Both the position numbers and the translations under genes were made by a program. 64,000 bases of DNA, taken from NCBI RefSeq assembly GCF_014652415.1, contig NZ_BMYT01000001.1, positions 248,001 through 312,000 on the forward strand, in the 5' to 3' direction. Positions 8,937-18,085 of the stretch are shown piece by piece. Origin of the DNA: Affinundibacterium macrobrachii. GTDB lineage: Bacteria; Pseudomonadota; Gammaproteobacteria; Burkholderiales; Burkholderiaceae_D. Within the stretch, counting starts at the first letter, position 1, and each line of letters begins with the position of its first letter. Below the pieces are notes generated by a model. The model was not told where the DNA came from. It made no database searches and saw nothing but the letters and a program-made list of their open reading frames with translations.

Positions 8937-9887
8937 ATGCATCCTGAACTTTCAGTCGTTATTCCCGTTTACAACGAGGAAGCTGGACTTGCCAAACTCT
9001 ATGCCAGACTTTATCCCGCCTTAGATAAATTGGCAGAGCGTGGTATCACTTATGAAATCGTGTTCGTCAATGACGGTAGTCGAGATCGCTCTGCCGAAAT
9101 TTTGGCTGAGCAATTTCGCGCAAGGCCTGATGTCACCCGCGTCGTCTTATTTAATGGTAATTACGGTCAACACATGGCAATCTTGGCTGGATTTCAAGCG
9201 ACCCGTGGCGATATCGTTGTTACGCTCGATGCAGACTTGCAAAATCCACCGGAAGAAATTGGTGCGCTGGTCGACAAAATGCGCGAAGGCTATGACTATG
9301 TCGGCTCTATTCGTCGCAAACGCCAAGATGCTGCATGGCGCACCTATCTCTCAAAAGCGATGAATCGCCTGCGTGAAAAAATCACGCGTATCAAAATTAC
9401 CGATCAAGGCAATATGCTACGCGCCTATGGTCGCAATGTAATTAATCTGATCAATCAATGTAGTGAGGTCAATACTTTTGTACCCGCCCTCGCCTATACT
9501 TTTGCCCGCAAACCGACAGAAATTGTGGTGGAACATGAAGAACGTACTGCGGGTGAATCAAAGTATTCATTCTATAGTTTGATTCGTCTCAATTTCGATT
9601 TGATGACAGGATTTTCCATCATGCCATTGCAGTTATTCTCCATGATGGGGATGATCTTATCTGGCTTGTCAGGTGGCTTGGTGGTCTTGCTATTGATTCG
9701 TCGCTTCTTTCTCGGAGCTGAGGCCGAAGGACTATTCACTTTGTTTGCGATTGCCTTCTTCTTGATGGGGGTGATCTTATTTGGTATTGGTCTACTTGGT
9801 GAATACGTTGGTCGTATTTACCAACAGGTGCAAGGTCGCCCACGATTCGTCGTGCAAACAATCTTAGAAGAAAAATCCGGAGAATAA
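8937..9887 (+). CDS. arnC: Undecaprenyl-phosphate Ara4FN transferase ArnC (GT2 family)
   Basis: Transfers formylated aminoarabinose from UDP to undecaprenyl phosphate at the inner leaflet. The 316-residue protein starts with the GT2 opening LSVVIPVYNEEAG, has VFVNDGSRD and the metal-binding LDADLQNPPEE, and ends with two hydrophobic helices (about residues 232-256 and 267-292) followed by GEYVGRIYQQVQGRPRFVV, typical of ArnC/DPM1-type polyprenyl-phosphate transferases. It is followed 7 bases later by the formyltransferase that supplies its substrate. Confidence 0.94.
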   Translation: MHPELSVVIPVYNEEAGLAKLYARLYPALDKLAERGITYEIVFVNDGSRDRSAEILAEQFRARPDVTRVVLFNGNYGQHMAILAGFQATRGDIVVTLDADLQNPPEEIGALVDKMREGYDYVGSIRRKRQDAAWRTYLSKAMNRLREKITRIKITDQGNMLRAYGRNVINLINQCSEVNTFVPALAYTFARKPTEIVVEHEERTAGESKYSFYSLIRLNFDLMTGFSIMPLQLFSMMGMILSGLSGGLVVLLLIRRFFLGAEAEGLFTLFAIAFFLMGVILFGIGLLGEYVGRIYQQVQGRPRFVVQTILEEKSGE

Positions 9888-9894
9888 ATTAATC

Positions 9895-10851
9895 ATGAGC
9901 GATACCGGATTTGCCCAAACAGCCGAACAGCCGACGACTTCCGCGGTGGTCTTTGCGTATCACACAGTTGGTGTACGCAGCATTAAAACCTTACTTGCGC
10001 GTGGTATCGATATTCGCTTAGTGGTTAGCCATGAAGATAGTGCGAACGAAACGATTTGGTTTGAATCGGTTGCGGCTTTATGTGAGGAACAACGTATTCC
10101 TCGTATCACACCAGACAATCCCAATACACCAGAAATCATTGCCAAAATCGCGGCCTTGAAGCCAGACTTCATTTTCAGCTTTTACTATCGAAACATGCTA
10201 TCGGCAGAAATGTTAGAAATCGCATCGCGCGGTGCCTATAACTTGCATGGCTCATTGCTGCCCAAGTACCGCGGTCGGGTTCCGGTCAATTGGGCAGTCT
10301 TCTATGGAGAGACTGAAACAGGCGCAACTTTGCATGAGATGACAGTCAAGCCAGATGCGGGGGCGATTATTGCGCAAACTAGCGTACCTATTTTGCCTGA
10401 TGACACCGCGTTTGAGGTCTTTGGAAAACTGAGTGTCGCCGCTGAACAAACATTATGGCATGCCTTGCCATCATTAATTGCTGGCACGGCTATAAAGATT
10501 CCCAACGATTTGAGCCAAGGGAGTTATTTCGGCGGTCGTAGGCCTGAAGATGGTCGTATTGACTGGAGTCAATCAACGCAACAAGTTTATAACTTGCATA
10601 GAGCTGTTGCCCCACCATATCCAGGTGCGTTCACAGAACAAGATGGTGAAAAATTTATTATTGAAAAAGCACGCATTTTTAAGCACGCCACACTAAAACT
10701 GCCTGCAAATTTGCCGCTTGGCATATCTGTAGTGGATAATGTCATCTTTGGTGTTTGTGGTGATGGAAAAGCAATCGAGATTTTAGCTTTACAGCATCAA
10801 GGCCGCACGATGGATAATCAAGCATTAGTAAAGTTTTTCGGTCGCACTTAA
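9895..10851 (+). CDS. arnA: UDP-Ara4N formyltransferase (ArnA N-terminal half as a separate protein)
   Basis: Uses 10-formyl-tetrahydrofolate to N-formylate UDP-Ara4N, the form used by ArnC. The 318-residue protein covers only the formyltransferase half of E. coli ArnA. The catalytic Asn/His lie in YNLHGSLLPKYRGR and the Asp in VKPDAGAI, followed by an Fmt-type C-terminal domain (GGRRPEDGRIDW, RAVAPPYPGAF). SD GGAGAA precedes the ATG. The decarboxylase half is the next gene, so ArnA is split here into two polypeptides, as in other Burkholderiales Ara4N clusters. Confidence 0.92.
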   Translation: MSDTGFAQTAEQPTTSAVVFAYHTVGVRSIKTLLARGIDIRLVVSHEDSANETIWFESVAALCEEQRIPRITPDNPNTPEIIAKIAALKPDFIFSFYYRNMLSAEMLEIASRGAYNLHGSLLPKYRGRVPVNWAVFYGETETGATLHEMTVKPDAGAIIAQTSVPILPDDTAFEVFGKLSVAAEQTLWHALPSLIAGTAIKIPNDLSQGSYFGGRRPEDGRIDWSQSTQQVYNLHRAVAPPYPGAFTEQDGEKFIIEKARIFKHATLKLPANLPLGISVVDNVIFGVCGDGKAIEILALQHQGRTMDNQALVKFFGRT

Positions 10852-10996
10852 TGTTATTTTTGCACAAAAAATATTGACAAAAAAATCCGCGACAATTTGC
10901 GATTGTTAGACAGTTGGTTTGCTTTTCATTAGCGATACAAGCTGTAGCGACCTCACTACTCGAATTCCTACTATTTAATCTTTCAGAGAAATCATT

Positions 10997-12037
10997 ATGA
11001 AAAAAGTCCTCATCCTCGGTGTAAATGGTTTTATTGGCCACCACTTATCCAAGCGCATCTTAGAAACAACCGATTGGGAAGTGTATGGCATGGATATGCA
11101 AACCGAGCGTTTGGGCGACTTGCTGAATCATCCTCGTATGCATTTCTTTGAAGGCGATATCACGATCAATAAAGAATGGGTCGAATACCATGTCAAAAAA
11201 TGTGATGTGATCTTGCCTTTGGTGGCGATTGCGACGCCATCGACTTATGTAAAGCAACCATTACGCGTATTTGAACTCGACTTTGAAGCCAATTTACCTA
11301 TCGTTCGTTCTGCTGCAAAGTATGGCAAACACTTGGTATTCCCATCGACATCCGAAGTTTATGGCATGTGCCATGACGAAGAATTCGATCCAGAGAACTC
11401 TGAACTCATTTGCGGCCCAATCAACAAGCCACGTTGGATTTATTCTTGCGCGAAACAGTTGATGGATCGTGTGATCTGGGGTTATGGCATGGAAGGTCTG
11501 AACTTCACTTTGTTCCGCCCATTTAACTGGATTGGCGCTGGTTTAGATTCTATTCATACACCGAAAGAAGGTAGCTCACGCGTTGTTACGCAATTCTTTG
11601 GTCATATCGTCCGTGGAGAAAATATCTCTTTAGTTGATGGTGGTGCACAAAAACGTGCGTTTACTTACATCGATGACGGTATTGATGCCTTGGTACGTAT
11701 TATTGCAAACAAGGATGGCGTAGCATCAGGCAAGATCTACAATATCGGCAATCCTTCCAATAATCACTCTATTCGCGAACTTGCGCACATGATGCTGGAG
11801 TTGGCTACGGAATATCCTGAATATGCTGAGTCTGCTAAAAAAGTACAGTTGACTGAAACAACTTCAGCAGCGTACTACGGTGGCGGCTATCAAGATGTAC
11901 AAAATCGTGTGCCTAAGATTACCAACACTTGTGAAGAATTAGGCTGGAAACCAACAACAACGATGGCTGACGCAATGCGTCACATCTTTGATGCCTACCG
12001 CAGCCAAGTTGCGCAAGCGCGCGCTTTAATGGATTAA
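10997..12037 (+). CDS. arnA: UDP-glucuronate decarboxylase/dehydrogenase (ArnA C-terminal half as a separate protein)
   Basis: An extended SDR that oxidises and decarboxylates UDP-glucuronate to UDP-4-keto-arabinose, the ArnB substrate. The 346-residue protein opens with the Rossmann motif VLILGVNGFIGHHL, has PSTSEVYGMC (the Ser/Glu matching the catalytic pair of E. coli ArnA), WIYSCAKQLMDRV with the YxxxK pair, FRPFNWIGAGLD, and GGAQKRAFTYIDDG with the conserved Arg. A 145-base gap separates it from the formyltransferase, with a TTGACA at 10874-10879 but no clear -10, so it may have its own weak promoter. SD AGAGAAA. Confidence 0.94.
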   Translation: MKKVLILGVNGFIGHHLSKRILETTDWEVYGMDMQTERLGDLLNHPRMHFFEGDITINKEWVEYHVKKCDVILPLVAIATPSTYVKQPLRVFELDFEANLPIVRSAAKYGKHLVFPSTSEVYGMCHDEEFDPENSELICGPINKPRWIYSCAKQLMDRVIWGYGMEGLNFTLFRPFNWIGAGLDSIHTPKEGSSRVVTQFFGHIVRGENISLVDGGAQKRAFTYIDDGIDALVRIIANKDGVASGKIYNIGNPSNNHSIRELAHMMLELATEYPEYAESAKKVQLTETTSAAYYGGGYQDVQNRVPKITNTCEELGWKPTTTMADAMRHIFDAYRSQVAQARALMD

Positions 12038-12156
12038 TGGATCAATGGAGTAATAGCGTCAAATTCACTACTTACAAAGCGCGTACGATTAGATAACACG
12101 CTTTGGTGAACGACTAATTCCAAATTACTTTCAGAAAAACTTCAACAGATTTATAG

Positions 12157-13110
12157 ATGCCCACGATCGTATTAAAGATTGATGTGGACACTTACCGAGG
12201 CACCCGCGAAGGTGTGCCGAGTTTAGTGCGCATCCTCAAGCAACATCAAGCGAATGCCACATTCTTGTTTTCCTTAGGAAAGGATCACACAGGATGGGCA
12301 TTGCGTCGTGCATTTCGGCCTGGTTTTTTCAAGAAGGTATCACGCACTTCAGTATTAGAACATTACGGCTTTAAAACGCTGACGTATGGTGTTTTTTTAC
12401 CAGCGCCAGATATCGGTAAAGAATGTGTAGAAGAAATGCGTGCAGCAAAAAGAGCTGGCTTCGAATGTGGCATCCACTGCTGGGATCACGTAGTTTGGCA
12501 AGATAATGTCCGTCGACGTGGCGAAGCATGGACTCAAAGACAAATGCAGGCTGCATATGATCGCTATATTGAAATTTTTGGTGCGCCACCAAAAACTTTC
12601 GGTGCGGCTGGCTGGCAAATGAATCGACATGCGTTTGCACAATTAGACCAATTTGGCATTCGCTATACTTCTGACACCCGTGCATTATTGAACGAAGATG
12701 GATCACTAGAGAATCCAGCTGCAGGCCCCTATCGTTTAAGTGATGGTGATGAAGTGTTTGAAGCAGTACAAATGCCAACCACACTACCAACCTTGGATGA
12801 ACTGCTAGGTGTAGAAATAAATGGTTCGGTAATTACTGAAGCGAATATTGCGGCGCATATTTTGTCTCTAACTGCTGAGCAAAAAAATCATGTCTTTACG
12901 ATGCATGCAGAACTTGAAGGACAAAAGCTTGCCCCCATATTGATAGAATTGCTGAATGGTTGGAGTGAACAAGGTTACCAGTTCATTTCGATGGGGCAAT
13001 ATTATGCTCAATTAAAGGAGCAAGAACTGCCAGTTCATCCAATTTCATGGCGAGAATTACCAGGGCGTTCAGGCGAGCTACTCGCTTTTGATGCTAAACC
13101 AATACGATAA
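12157..13110 (+). CDS. arnD: ArnD-type undecaprenyl-phosphate-Ara4FN deformylase
   Basis: A NodB-fold polysaccharide deacetylase that removes the formyl group from the lipid-linked sugar before flipping. The 317-residue protein has KIDVDTYRGTREGVPSL (metal-binding Asp), ANATFLFSLGKDHTGWALRRAF, and ECGIHCWDHVVWQD with the His pair. The C-terminal half has YTSDTRALL and MHAELEGQKLAP, both ArnD-like. It completes the pathway after arnA but lies 119 bases downstream, so it may be the last gene of the operon or weakly separate. A peroxiredoxin gene follows 32 bases later. Confidence 0.93.
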   Translation: MPTIVLKIDVDTYRGTREGVPSLVRILKQHQANATFLFSLGKDHTGWALRRAFRPGFFKKVSRTSVLEHYGFKTLTYGVFLPAPDIGKECVEEMRAAKRAGFECGIHCWDHVVWQDNVRRRGEAWTQRQMQAAYDRYIEIFGAPPKTFGAAGWQMNRHAFAQLDQFGIRYTSDTRALLNEDGSLENPAAGPYRLSDGDEVFEAVQMPTTLPTLDELLGVEINGSVITEANIAAHILSLTAEQKNHVFTMHAELEGQKLAPILIELLNGWSEQGYQFISMGQYYAQLKEQELPVHPISWRELPGRSGELLAFDAKPIR

Positions 13111-13142
13111 AGCACTCCACCACACATTTTCAGGAGATACTC

Positions 13143-13628
13143 GTGTCAGATAGTCATAGTACAGTTAGCGCCATAGGTTGCACAGTGCCACAATTTTCAG
13201 CAGCAATGACTGGCGCTTCTGAATTTCAATTATCCGCTTACGCTGGGAAAAAAGTCATTCTGTATTTTTATCCGAAAGACAATACCCCAGGCTGTACTAC
13301 CGAAAGTATCGCCTTCCGCGATATTCATCAGCAACTTCAAGAAAATAATTCGGTGATTTTTGGTATTAGTCGCGATAGCTTACGTTCGCATGAAGGCTTC
13401 AAAAGCAAACTTGAATTGCCATTTGAATTAATTTCTGATCCGGATGAAACACTTTGCCTGATGTTTAATGTAATGAAAATGAAAAACATGTATGGCAAAC
13501 AAGTGCGCGGCATAGAGCGCAGTACATTTGTGATTGACGAATCTGGTAAATTAGTGAAAGAATGGCGTGGAGTGAAGGTCGCCGATCATGCTCAAGCCGT
13601 ATTAGATTTTGTGAGTAATCAAAGTTAA
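13143..13628 (+). CDS. bcp: Peroxiredoxin, Bcp/PrxQ type
   Basis: A thiol peroxidase of 161 residues that reduces H2O2 and organic hydroperoxides in the cytoplasm. The thioredoxin fold is clear: VILYFYPKDNTPGCTTES with the peroxidatic Cys at residue 51, then FGISRDSLRSHEGF and RSTFVIDESGKLVKEWRGVK. In E. coli Bcp the resolving Cys lies five residues after the peroxidatic one; here that position is Ile, so the enzyme is either one-Cys or uses another Cys (13 or near 105). GTG start with AGGAG six bases upstream. It sits between arnD and phoH and ends at a strong terminator. Confidence 0.93.
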   Translation: MSDSHSTVSAIGCTVPQFSAAMTGASEFQLSAYAGKKVILYFYPKDNTPGCTTESIAFRDIHQQLQENNSVIFGISRDSLRSHEGFKSKLELPFELISDPDETLCLMFNVMKMKNMYGKQVRGIERSTFVIDESGKLVKEWRGVKVADHAQAVLDFVSNQS

Positions 13629-13652
13629 TTGAAACCCCATCTTCATCCAATC

Positions 13653-13698
13653 AAAGCCGTTTCAGAAGACCGCAGCGTCTTCTCAAGCGGCTTTTGTT
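13653..13698 (+). terminator. Rho-independent terminator after bcp
   Basis: A two-part stem: AAAGCCG (13653-13659) pairs with CGGCTTT (13688-13694), and AGAAGAC (13664-13670) pairs with GTCTTCT (13677-13683) around a CGCAGC loop. TTTTGTT follows. Ends the arn/bcp transcript and separates it from phoH. Confidence 0.85.
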
Positions 13699-13795
13699 CT
13701 TTCTCAGCCCCTGCAAAAGCAAACCCTCAACTATTGCATTATTTATTGTTTTCTCGTTTTCCTTTTATTTCTCCAATTTTTATTAAGAGGTTCTA

Positions 13796-15520
13796 ATGCC
13801 CCTGCCAAAAATGCCGACAAAACCAGCGGCCCTGCTTTCACCAAAAGATTATCCTAAAGCAGACAAAGGAAAATTAAATCAAATCGCGAGCGCTGAAGCG
13901 AAATCCACACAAACCAGCAAAGCTTCGATGACGTCTAAAGCTCTGCCAAAAGTCAGCGCAGCAAAGCAAAAAACAGAAAGTATTACGGCAAAAACAAGCA
14001 GCAAATCTGCCGCAACTTCGATCGCCAAAACGAAAATGACCGAGGTCATTGCAACCCACAAATCCAAAGATAATCCGGCAAAGTCGCCAGTAAGCAAAGC
14101 GGCTGACAAAAAAGGGATTACTAAGTTGTTTGTGCTCGACACCAACGTCTTGATGCATGATCCGACATCCTTGTTCCGTTTTGAGGAACATGATGTTTAT
14201 CTGCCCATGATCACACTAGAAGAATTAGATGATCACAAAAAAGGCATGTCAGAAGTAGCACGAAATGCACGGCAAATTTCTCGATCATTGGATGCCTTGG
14301 TCGGCGGCATTGAGAGTGAAGATATCGAACAAGGCATTGCGCTTTCCAAACTTGGTAACAAAGACGCCAAAGGTCGATTATTCTTTCAAACCAAGCTCCA
14401 AGGCGGTGCTCTACCGCAAGGTTTGCCGCAGGGGAAAGCCGACAATCAGATTTTAGGAGTCGTGCGTGCCCTAGAAGATCAATTTCCTGGCCGCCCAATT
14501 GTACTGGTATCAAAAGATATCAACATGCGTATCAAAGCGCGTGCGATGGGTTTACCTGCGGAAGATTATTTCAATGACCATGTGCTCGAAGATTCCGATC
14601 TTCTTTACAGCGGTATCGTGCAGTTACCGAATGATTTCTGGAGCAAGCATGGTAAAGGGATTGAGACTTGGCAAGAGAATAAAAATGGACTCAGTACCAC
14701 TTTTTATCGTATCACCGGACCATTAATTCCCTCTTTGCTAGTCAATCAGTTTGTCTACTTAGAACCCAACAATGGCGAAGCTTCGTTCTATGGACAAGTA
14801 CGCCAAATCAATGGCAAAACCGCAGTGCTGCAAACCCTACGTGATTATGGACATTCTAAGCACAGTGTTTGGGGTGTCACATCACGCAATCGAGAGCAAA
14901 ACTTTGCCTTGAATTTGTTAATGGACCCTGAATGTGATTTCGTTACCCTTCTGGGACAGGCTGGTACAGGTAAGACGCTCTTGGCGCTTGCTGCCGGACT
15001 TGCGCAAGTACTTGAAACTAAAACCTACAATGAAATTATCGTGACACGTGTTACGGTACCAGTTGGTGAAGATATCGGTTTCTTACCAGGAACGGAAGAA
15101 GAAAAAATGTCGCCATGGATGGGCGCTTTCGACGATAACTTAGAGGTTTTAAACAAGTCGGACAGCGATGCGGGCGATTGGGGACGTGCAGCGACACAAG
15201 ACTTAATTCGTTCGAAGATTAAAATTAAGTCACTCAATTTTATGCGTGGCAGAACTTTTGTGAATAAATTTTTAATCATCGACGAAGCGCAGAACTTAAC
15301 GCCAAAGCAGGTGAAAACATTAGTGACACGCGCAGGCCCCGGAACCAAGATCATTTGTCTAGGTAATATCGCACAAATTGATACGCCCTACTTGACCGAA
15401 GGTTCTAGTGGCTTAACCTATGTGGTCGATCGCTTCAAAGGTTGGGCACATAGCGGGCACGTCACTTTAGCAAGAGGTGAGCGCTCTCGCTTAGCTGATC
15501 ATGCCAGCGAAATTCTATAA
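13796..15520 (+). CDS. PIN domain-PhoH family ATPase
   Basis: A 574-residue protein. It has a low-complexity Lys/Ser/Ala/Thr-rich N-terminal region (residues 1-105), a PIN ribonuclease-type domain from about 110 (FVLDTNVLMHDP, LEELDDHKKG, and a second acidic patch in LVSKDINMRIKARAMG), and a PhoH ATPase domain with Walker A GQAGTGKT (about 386) and Walker B FLIIDEAQNL (about 492). The PIN-PhoH combination is associated with RNA unwinding and cleavage in studied homologues; the substrate here is unknown. Start chosen at the ATG with AAGAGG five bases upstream. Monocistronic between two terminators. Confidence 0.92.
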   Translation: MPLPKMPTKPAALLSPKDYPKADKGKLNQIASAEAKSTQTSKASMTSKALPKVSAAKQKTESITAKTSSKSAATSIAKTKMTEVIATHKSKDNPAKSPVSKAADKKGITKLFVLDTNVLMHDPTSLFRFEEHDVYLPMITLEELDDHKKGMSEVARNARQISRSLDALVGGIESEDIEQGIALSKLGNKDAKGRLFFQTKLQGGALPQGLPQGKADNQILGVVRALEDQFPGRPIVLVSKDINMRIKARAMGLPAEDYFNDHVLEDSDLLYSGIVQLPNDFWSKHGKGIETWQENKNGLSTTFYRITGPLIPSLLVNQFVYLEPNNGEASFYGQVRQINGKTAVLQTLRDYGHSKHSVWGVTSRNREQNFALNLLMDPECDFVTLLGQAGTGKTLLALAAGLAQVLETKTYNEIIVTRVTVPVGEDIGFLPGTEEEKMSPWMGAFDDNLEVLNKSDSDAGDWGRAATQDLIRSKIKIKSLNFMRGRTFVNKFLIIDEAQNLTPKQVKTLVTRAGPGTKIICLGNIAQIDTPYLTEGSSGLTYVVDRFKGWAHSGHVTLARGERSRLADHASEIL

Positions 15521-15537
15521 TTGACGATAAACAACAT

Positions 15538-15574
15538 AAAAGCGCGAATCGAACATGATTCGCGCTTTTTTTTT
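15538..15574 (+). terminator. Rho-independent terminator after the phoH-like gene
   Basis: GCGCGAATC (15542-15550) pairs perfectly with GATTCGCGC (15557-15565) around GAACAT, with an A4 lead-in and a run of nine T. Strong. Confidence 0.93.
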
Positions 15575-15756
15575 ATGTAATTTGTTTGTTTGCGGAAATA
15601 ATCTTTACAATCAGCAATACAGACTTACCAGCACAGAGCTTGCTTAAAGATAAATAACAATCTAGGTGTGGTTTAAGTCAATCTACTTTTCTCACAATTC
15701 ACCTGCTAGGTAAAAGCCCAGCCCAACAGATGCGTGACTAATGAGCTGAATGCAAC

Positions 15757-18006
15757 ATGAATAACATGAATTCTGAAGATCCGTTTCTTTTCATCGAGGA
15801 CGATGGAAACGTGAATCAAAGTGAAAGCGTCGCCGATCAAAATGTATGGAACATTTTGATCATTGATGACGATCCAGACGTGCATTCAGCGACGATGTTT
15901 GCCCTGCATGATCTCAAAATTCTCTCGCGCAATCTGCAATTTCTACACGCGTACACTACCACTGAAGCAAGACAAATTTTGATTCATCAAGAAGATATTG
16001 CTGTGGTGTTGCTCGATGTCGTGATGGAAAAAGATAATACGGGTCTTCAATTAGTAAGCTTTATTCGAGATACATTAAATCGACGAGATATTCGAATTAT
16101 TCTGCGCACTGGTCAAGCTGGTTATGCCCCAGAAATTGATGCGATCCGCGACTTTGATATCAATGATTACAAAAATAAAACCGAATTAACACAAGCGAAG
16201 CTGTTTACCGCGGTTACTTCAGCGATACGTTCCTATCAACAAATTAAAATTATTTCCTCAAATAACGAAAGTTTAGAGTTGATTGTTGGTGCTGGTAGTT
16301 TGTTAATGACCGCCAACACCTTGCCGTCATTCTCCAAACTCTTACTTGATTACATCATTGAGTTATTGCAAATCGATGGACAGGGTTTTGTCTGCATCGC
16401 CAATACTTCCACCTATGATCAAAATGCCGAATATGAGACTCAACTTGGTCCGCACGCAATAGTTACCACTGACAAATTTGAAAATTACATCAATACTTCC
16501 TTAACTTTGAATGGACAAACTGACGAATTGCAGTTGGTGCAAAAAGCCTTATTCGAACAAAGACATTTATTCCATTCTCAGCAAACTGCACTCTACCTAA
16601 GCAACTTAAATGGCGCGGCAATCGTAATTTATTTGGATCAGGGATTGGAGGCAGTTCCGTACGCAAGGCACATGGTAGAACTTTTTTGCAGCAATGCTTC
16701 GGTGTGTTTGCAAAATGTGATGTTGAATTCAAAAATGCATAATCTGGCATTCTATGACCCATTAACAGGTCTGGCGAATCGACTGCAATTACTACAAAAT
16801 TTACAGCAAACCTTGCATTCACAACAGCGTGCCGACAGTGTACTTGCCTTAATTGACATCAATCATTTTGCAGAGACAAATGATGCACTCGGACATCGAT
16901 TTGGAGACGTATTACTCCACAGTGTAGGGCAAAGATTGCGTGAACACTTTGCTGATAATTGCAAAATTGCGCGAATCGGCAATGATATTTTCGCATTGCT
17001 TGGACATGAAGAGATTGTCTCACCGAAGCTAGTTTTGAGTCTATTTAGTACACCTTTTTCAGTCGAAAATCAATTTGTTCAATTATCGGTGAGCTTGGGA
17101 TTGCTACGCCTGTGCGACTACGAATTAAGCGCGCCAGACGCACTAAAAGACGCGAATATCGCACTGAAAAGAACCAAGTCAGATCAGCGCTCAGATCACA
17201 CCTACTTCACGCGTGAAATGGGAGTTGAAATAAGAGAACGCGTGCGCATGATGCATGCCCTACGTGCAGCCTTTGAAGCTGAGCGCTTGTATATCGTCTA
17301 TCAACCACAAGTTGACATCGGTAGCGGTAAACCATTCGGCGTAGAAGCCTTGCTGCGGTGGAAAAACGATGATGGTGAACTCATCCCGCCAGATCAATTC
17401 ATTCCTATTGCGGAGTATTCAGGTTTAATCGTCAATATTGGCGAATGGGTGTTGCGCACCGCATGTTTTGAATTAGTTCGCATTAGTGAATTAGGGTTGC
17501 AACAATTCCGTATGGCAGTGAACGTCTCACAAGCGCAGTTTATGCATCCGCTGTTCTTGCAAATGCTTAAACGTGCGCTGACTGATAGCGGCATTTCGCC
17601 GCAGAACTTAGAATTAGAAATCACAGAGTCGATGGCAATGACCGACCCTGAACTGGTGATCACCAATCTAGAAAAAATAAAAGAAATGGGTGTAAGAATT
17701 TCGATTGATGATTTTGGTACTGGCTTCTCTTCACTTAGCCAACTACAGAAACTCAAGGTGAATAAATTAAAAATTGACCGTACGTTTATCAATGAAATTT
17801 GTACAGGTACAGACGAGGGTAGCATCGCAAAAATGATCGTCGAGCTGAGTCAAAGTTTGCAACTAGAAGTCATCGCTGAAGGTGTCGAGAATCAGTTGCA
17901 AGCAGATACGCTAGAGACTTTTGGCTGCCACCATGCTCAAGGTTTTTTATTCGCCAAACCACAAAACAAAAATGATCTGTATTTTTGGTTAAAACAGTTC
18001 ATCTAA
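15757..18006 (+). CDS. REC-DUF3369-GGDEF-EAL response regulator, probable c-di-GMP phosphodiesterase
   Basis: A 749-residue regulator. Receiver domain at about residues 30-165 (LIIDDDPDVHS, phospho-Asp in VVLLDVVME, NDYKNKTEL); DUF3369 sensor-like domain at about 165-315; GGDEF domain at about 330-480; EAL domain at about 500-749. The GGDEF signature is degenerate (ARIGNDIFALLG), so cyclase activity is unlikely. The EAL domain keeps GVEALLRW, NVSQAQF, LEITESMAM, IDDFGTGFSS, KLKIDRTFI, IAEGVEN and QGFLFA, so c-di-GMP hydrolysis is expected. No histidine kinase is adjacent, so its partner is encoded elsewhere. The ATG at 15766 is an alternative start three codons in; no clear SD for either. Confidence 0.93.
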   Translation: MNNMNSEDPFLFIEDDGNVNQSESVADQNVWNILIIDDDPDVHSATMFALHDLKILSRNLQFLHAYTTTEARQILIHQEDIAVVLLDVVMEKDNTGLQLVSFIRDTLNRRDIRIILRTGQAGYAPEIDAIRDFDINDYKNKTELTQAKLFTAVTSAIRSYQQIKIISSNNESLELIVGAGSLLMTANTLPSFSKLLLDYIIELLQIDGQGFVCIANTSTYDQNAEYETQLGPHAIVTTDKFENYINTSLTLNGQTDELQLVQKALFEQRHLFHSQQTALYLSNLNGAAIVIYLDQGLEAVPYARHMVELFCSNASVCLQNVMLNSKMHNLAFYDPLTGLANRLQLLQNLQQTLHSQQRADSVLALIDINHFAETNDALGHRFGDVLLHSVGQRLREHFADNCKIARIGNDIFALLGHEEIVSPKLVLSLFSTPFSVENQFVQLSVSLGLLRLCDYELSAPDALKDANIALKRTKSDQRSDHTYFTREMGVEIRERVRMMHALRAAFEAERLYIVYQPQVDIGSGKPFGVEALLRWKNDDGELIPPDQFIPIAEYSGLIVNIGEWVLRTACFELVRISELGLQQFRMAVNVSQAQFMHPLFLQMLKRALTDSGISPQNLELEITESMAMTDPELVITNLEKIKEMGVRISIDDFGTGFSSLSQLQKLKVNKLKIDRTFINEICTGTDEGSIAKMIVELSQSLQLEVIAEGVENQLQADTLETFGCHHAQGFLFAKPQNKNDLYFWLKQFI

Positions 18007-18085
18007 GCGATAAACATTCGTCAACTACTACTTCATCCAACACACCTCAGTTAATGATCAGTTTGTGTCGCAATTGCTACAAAAC

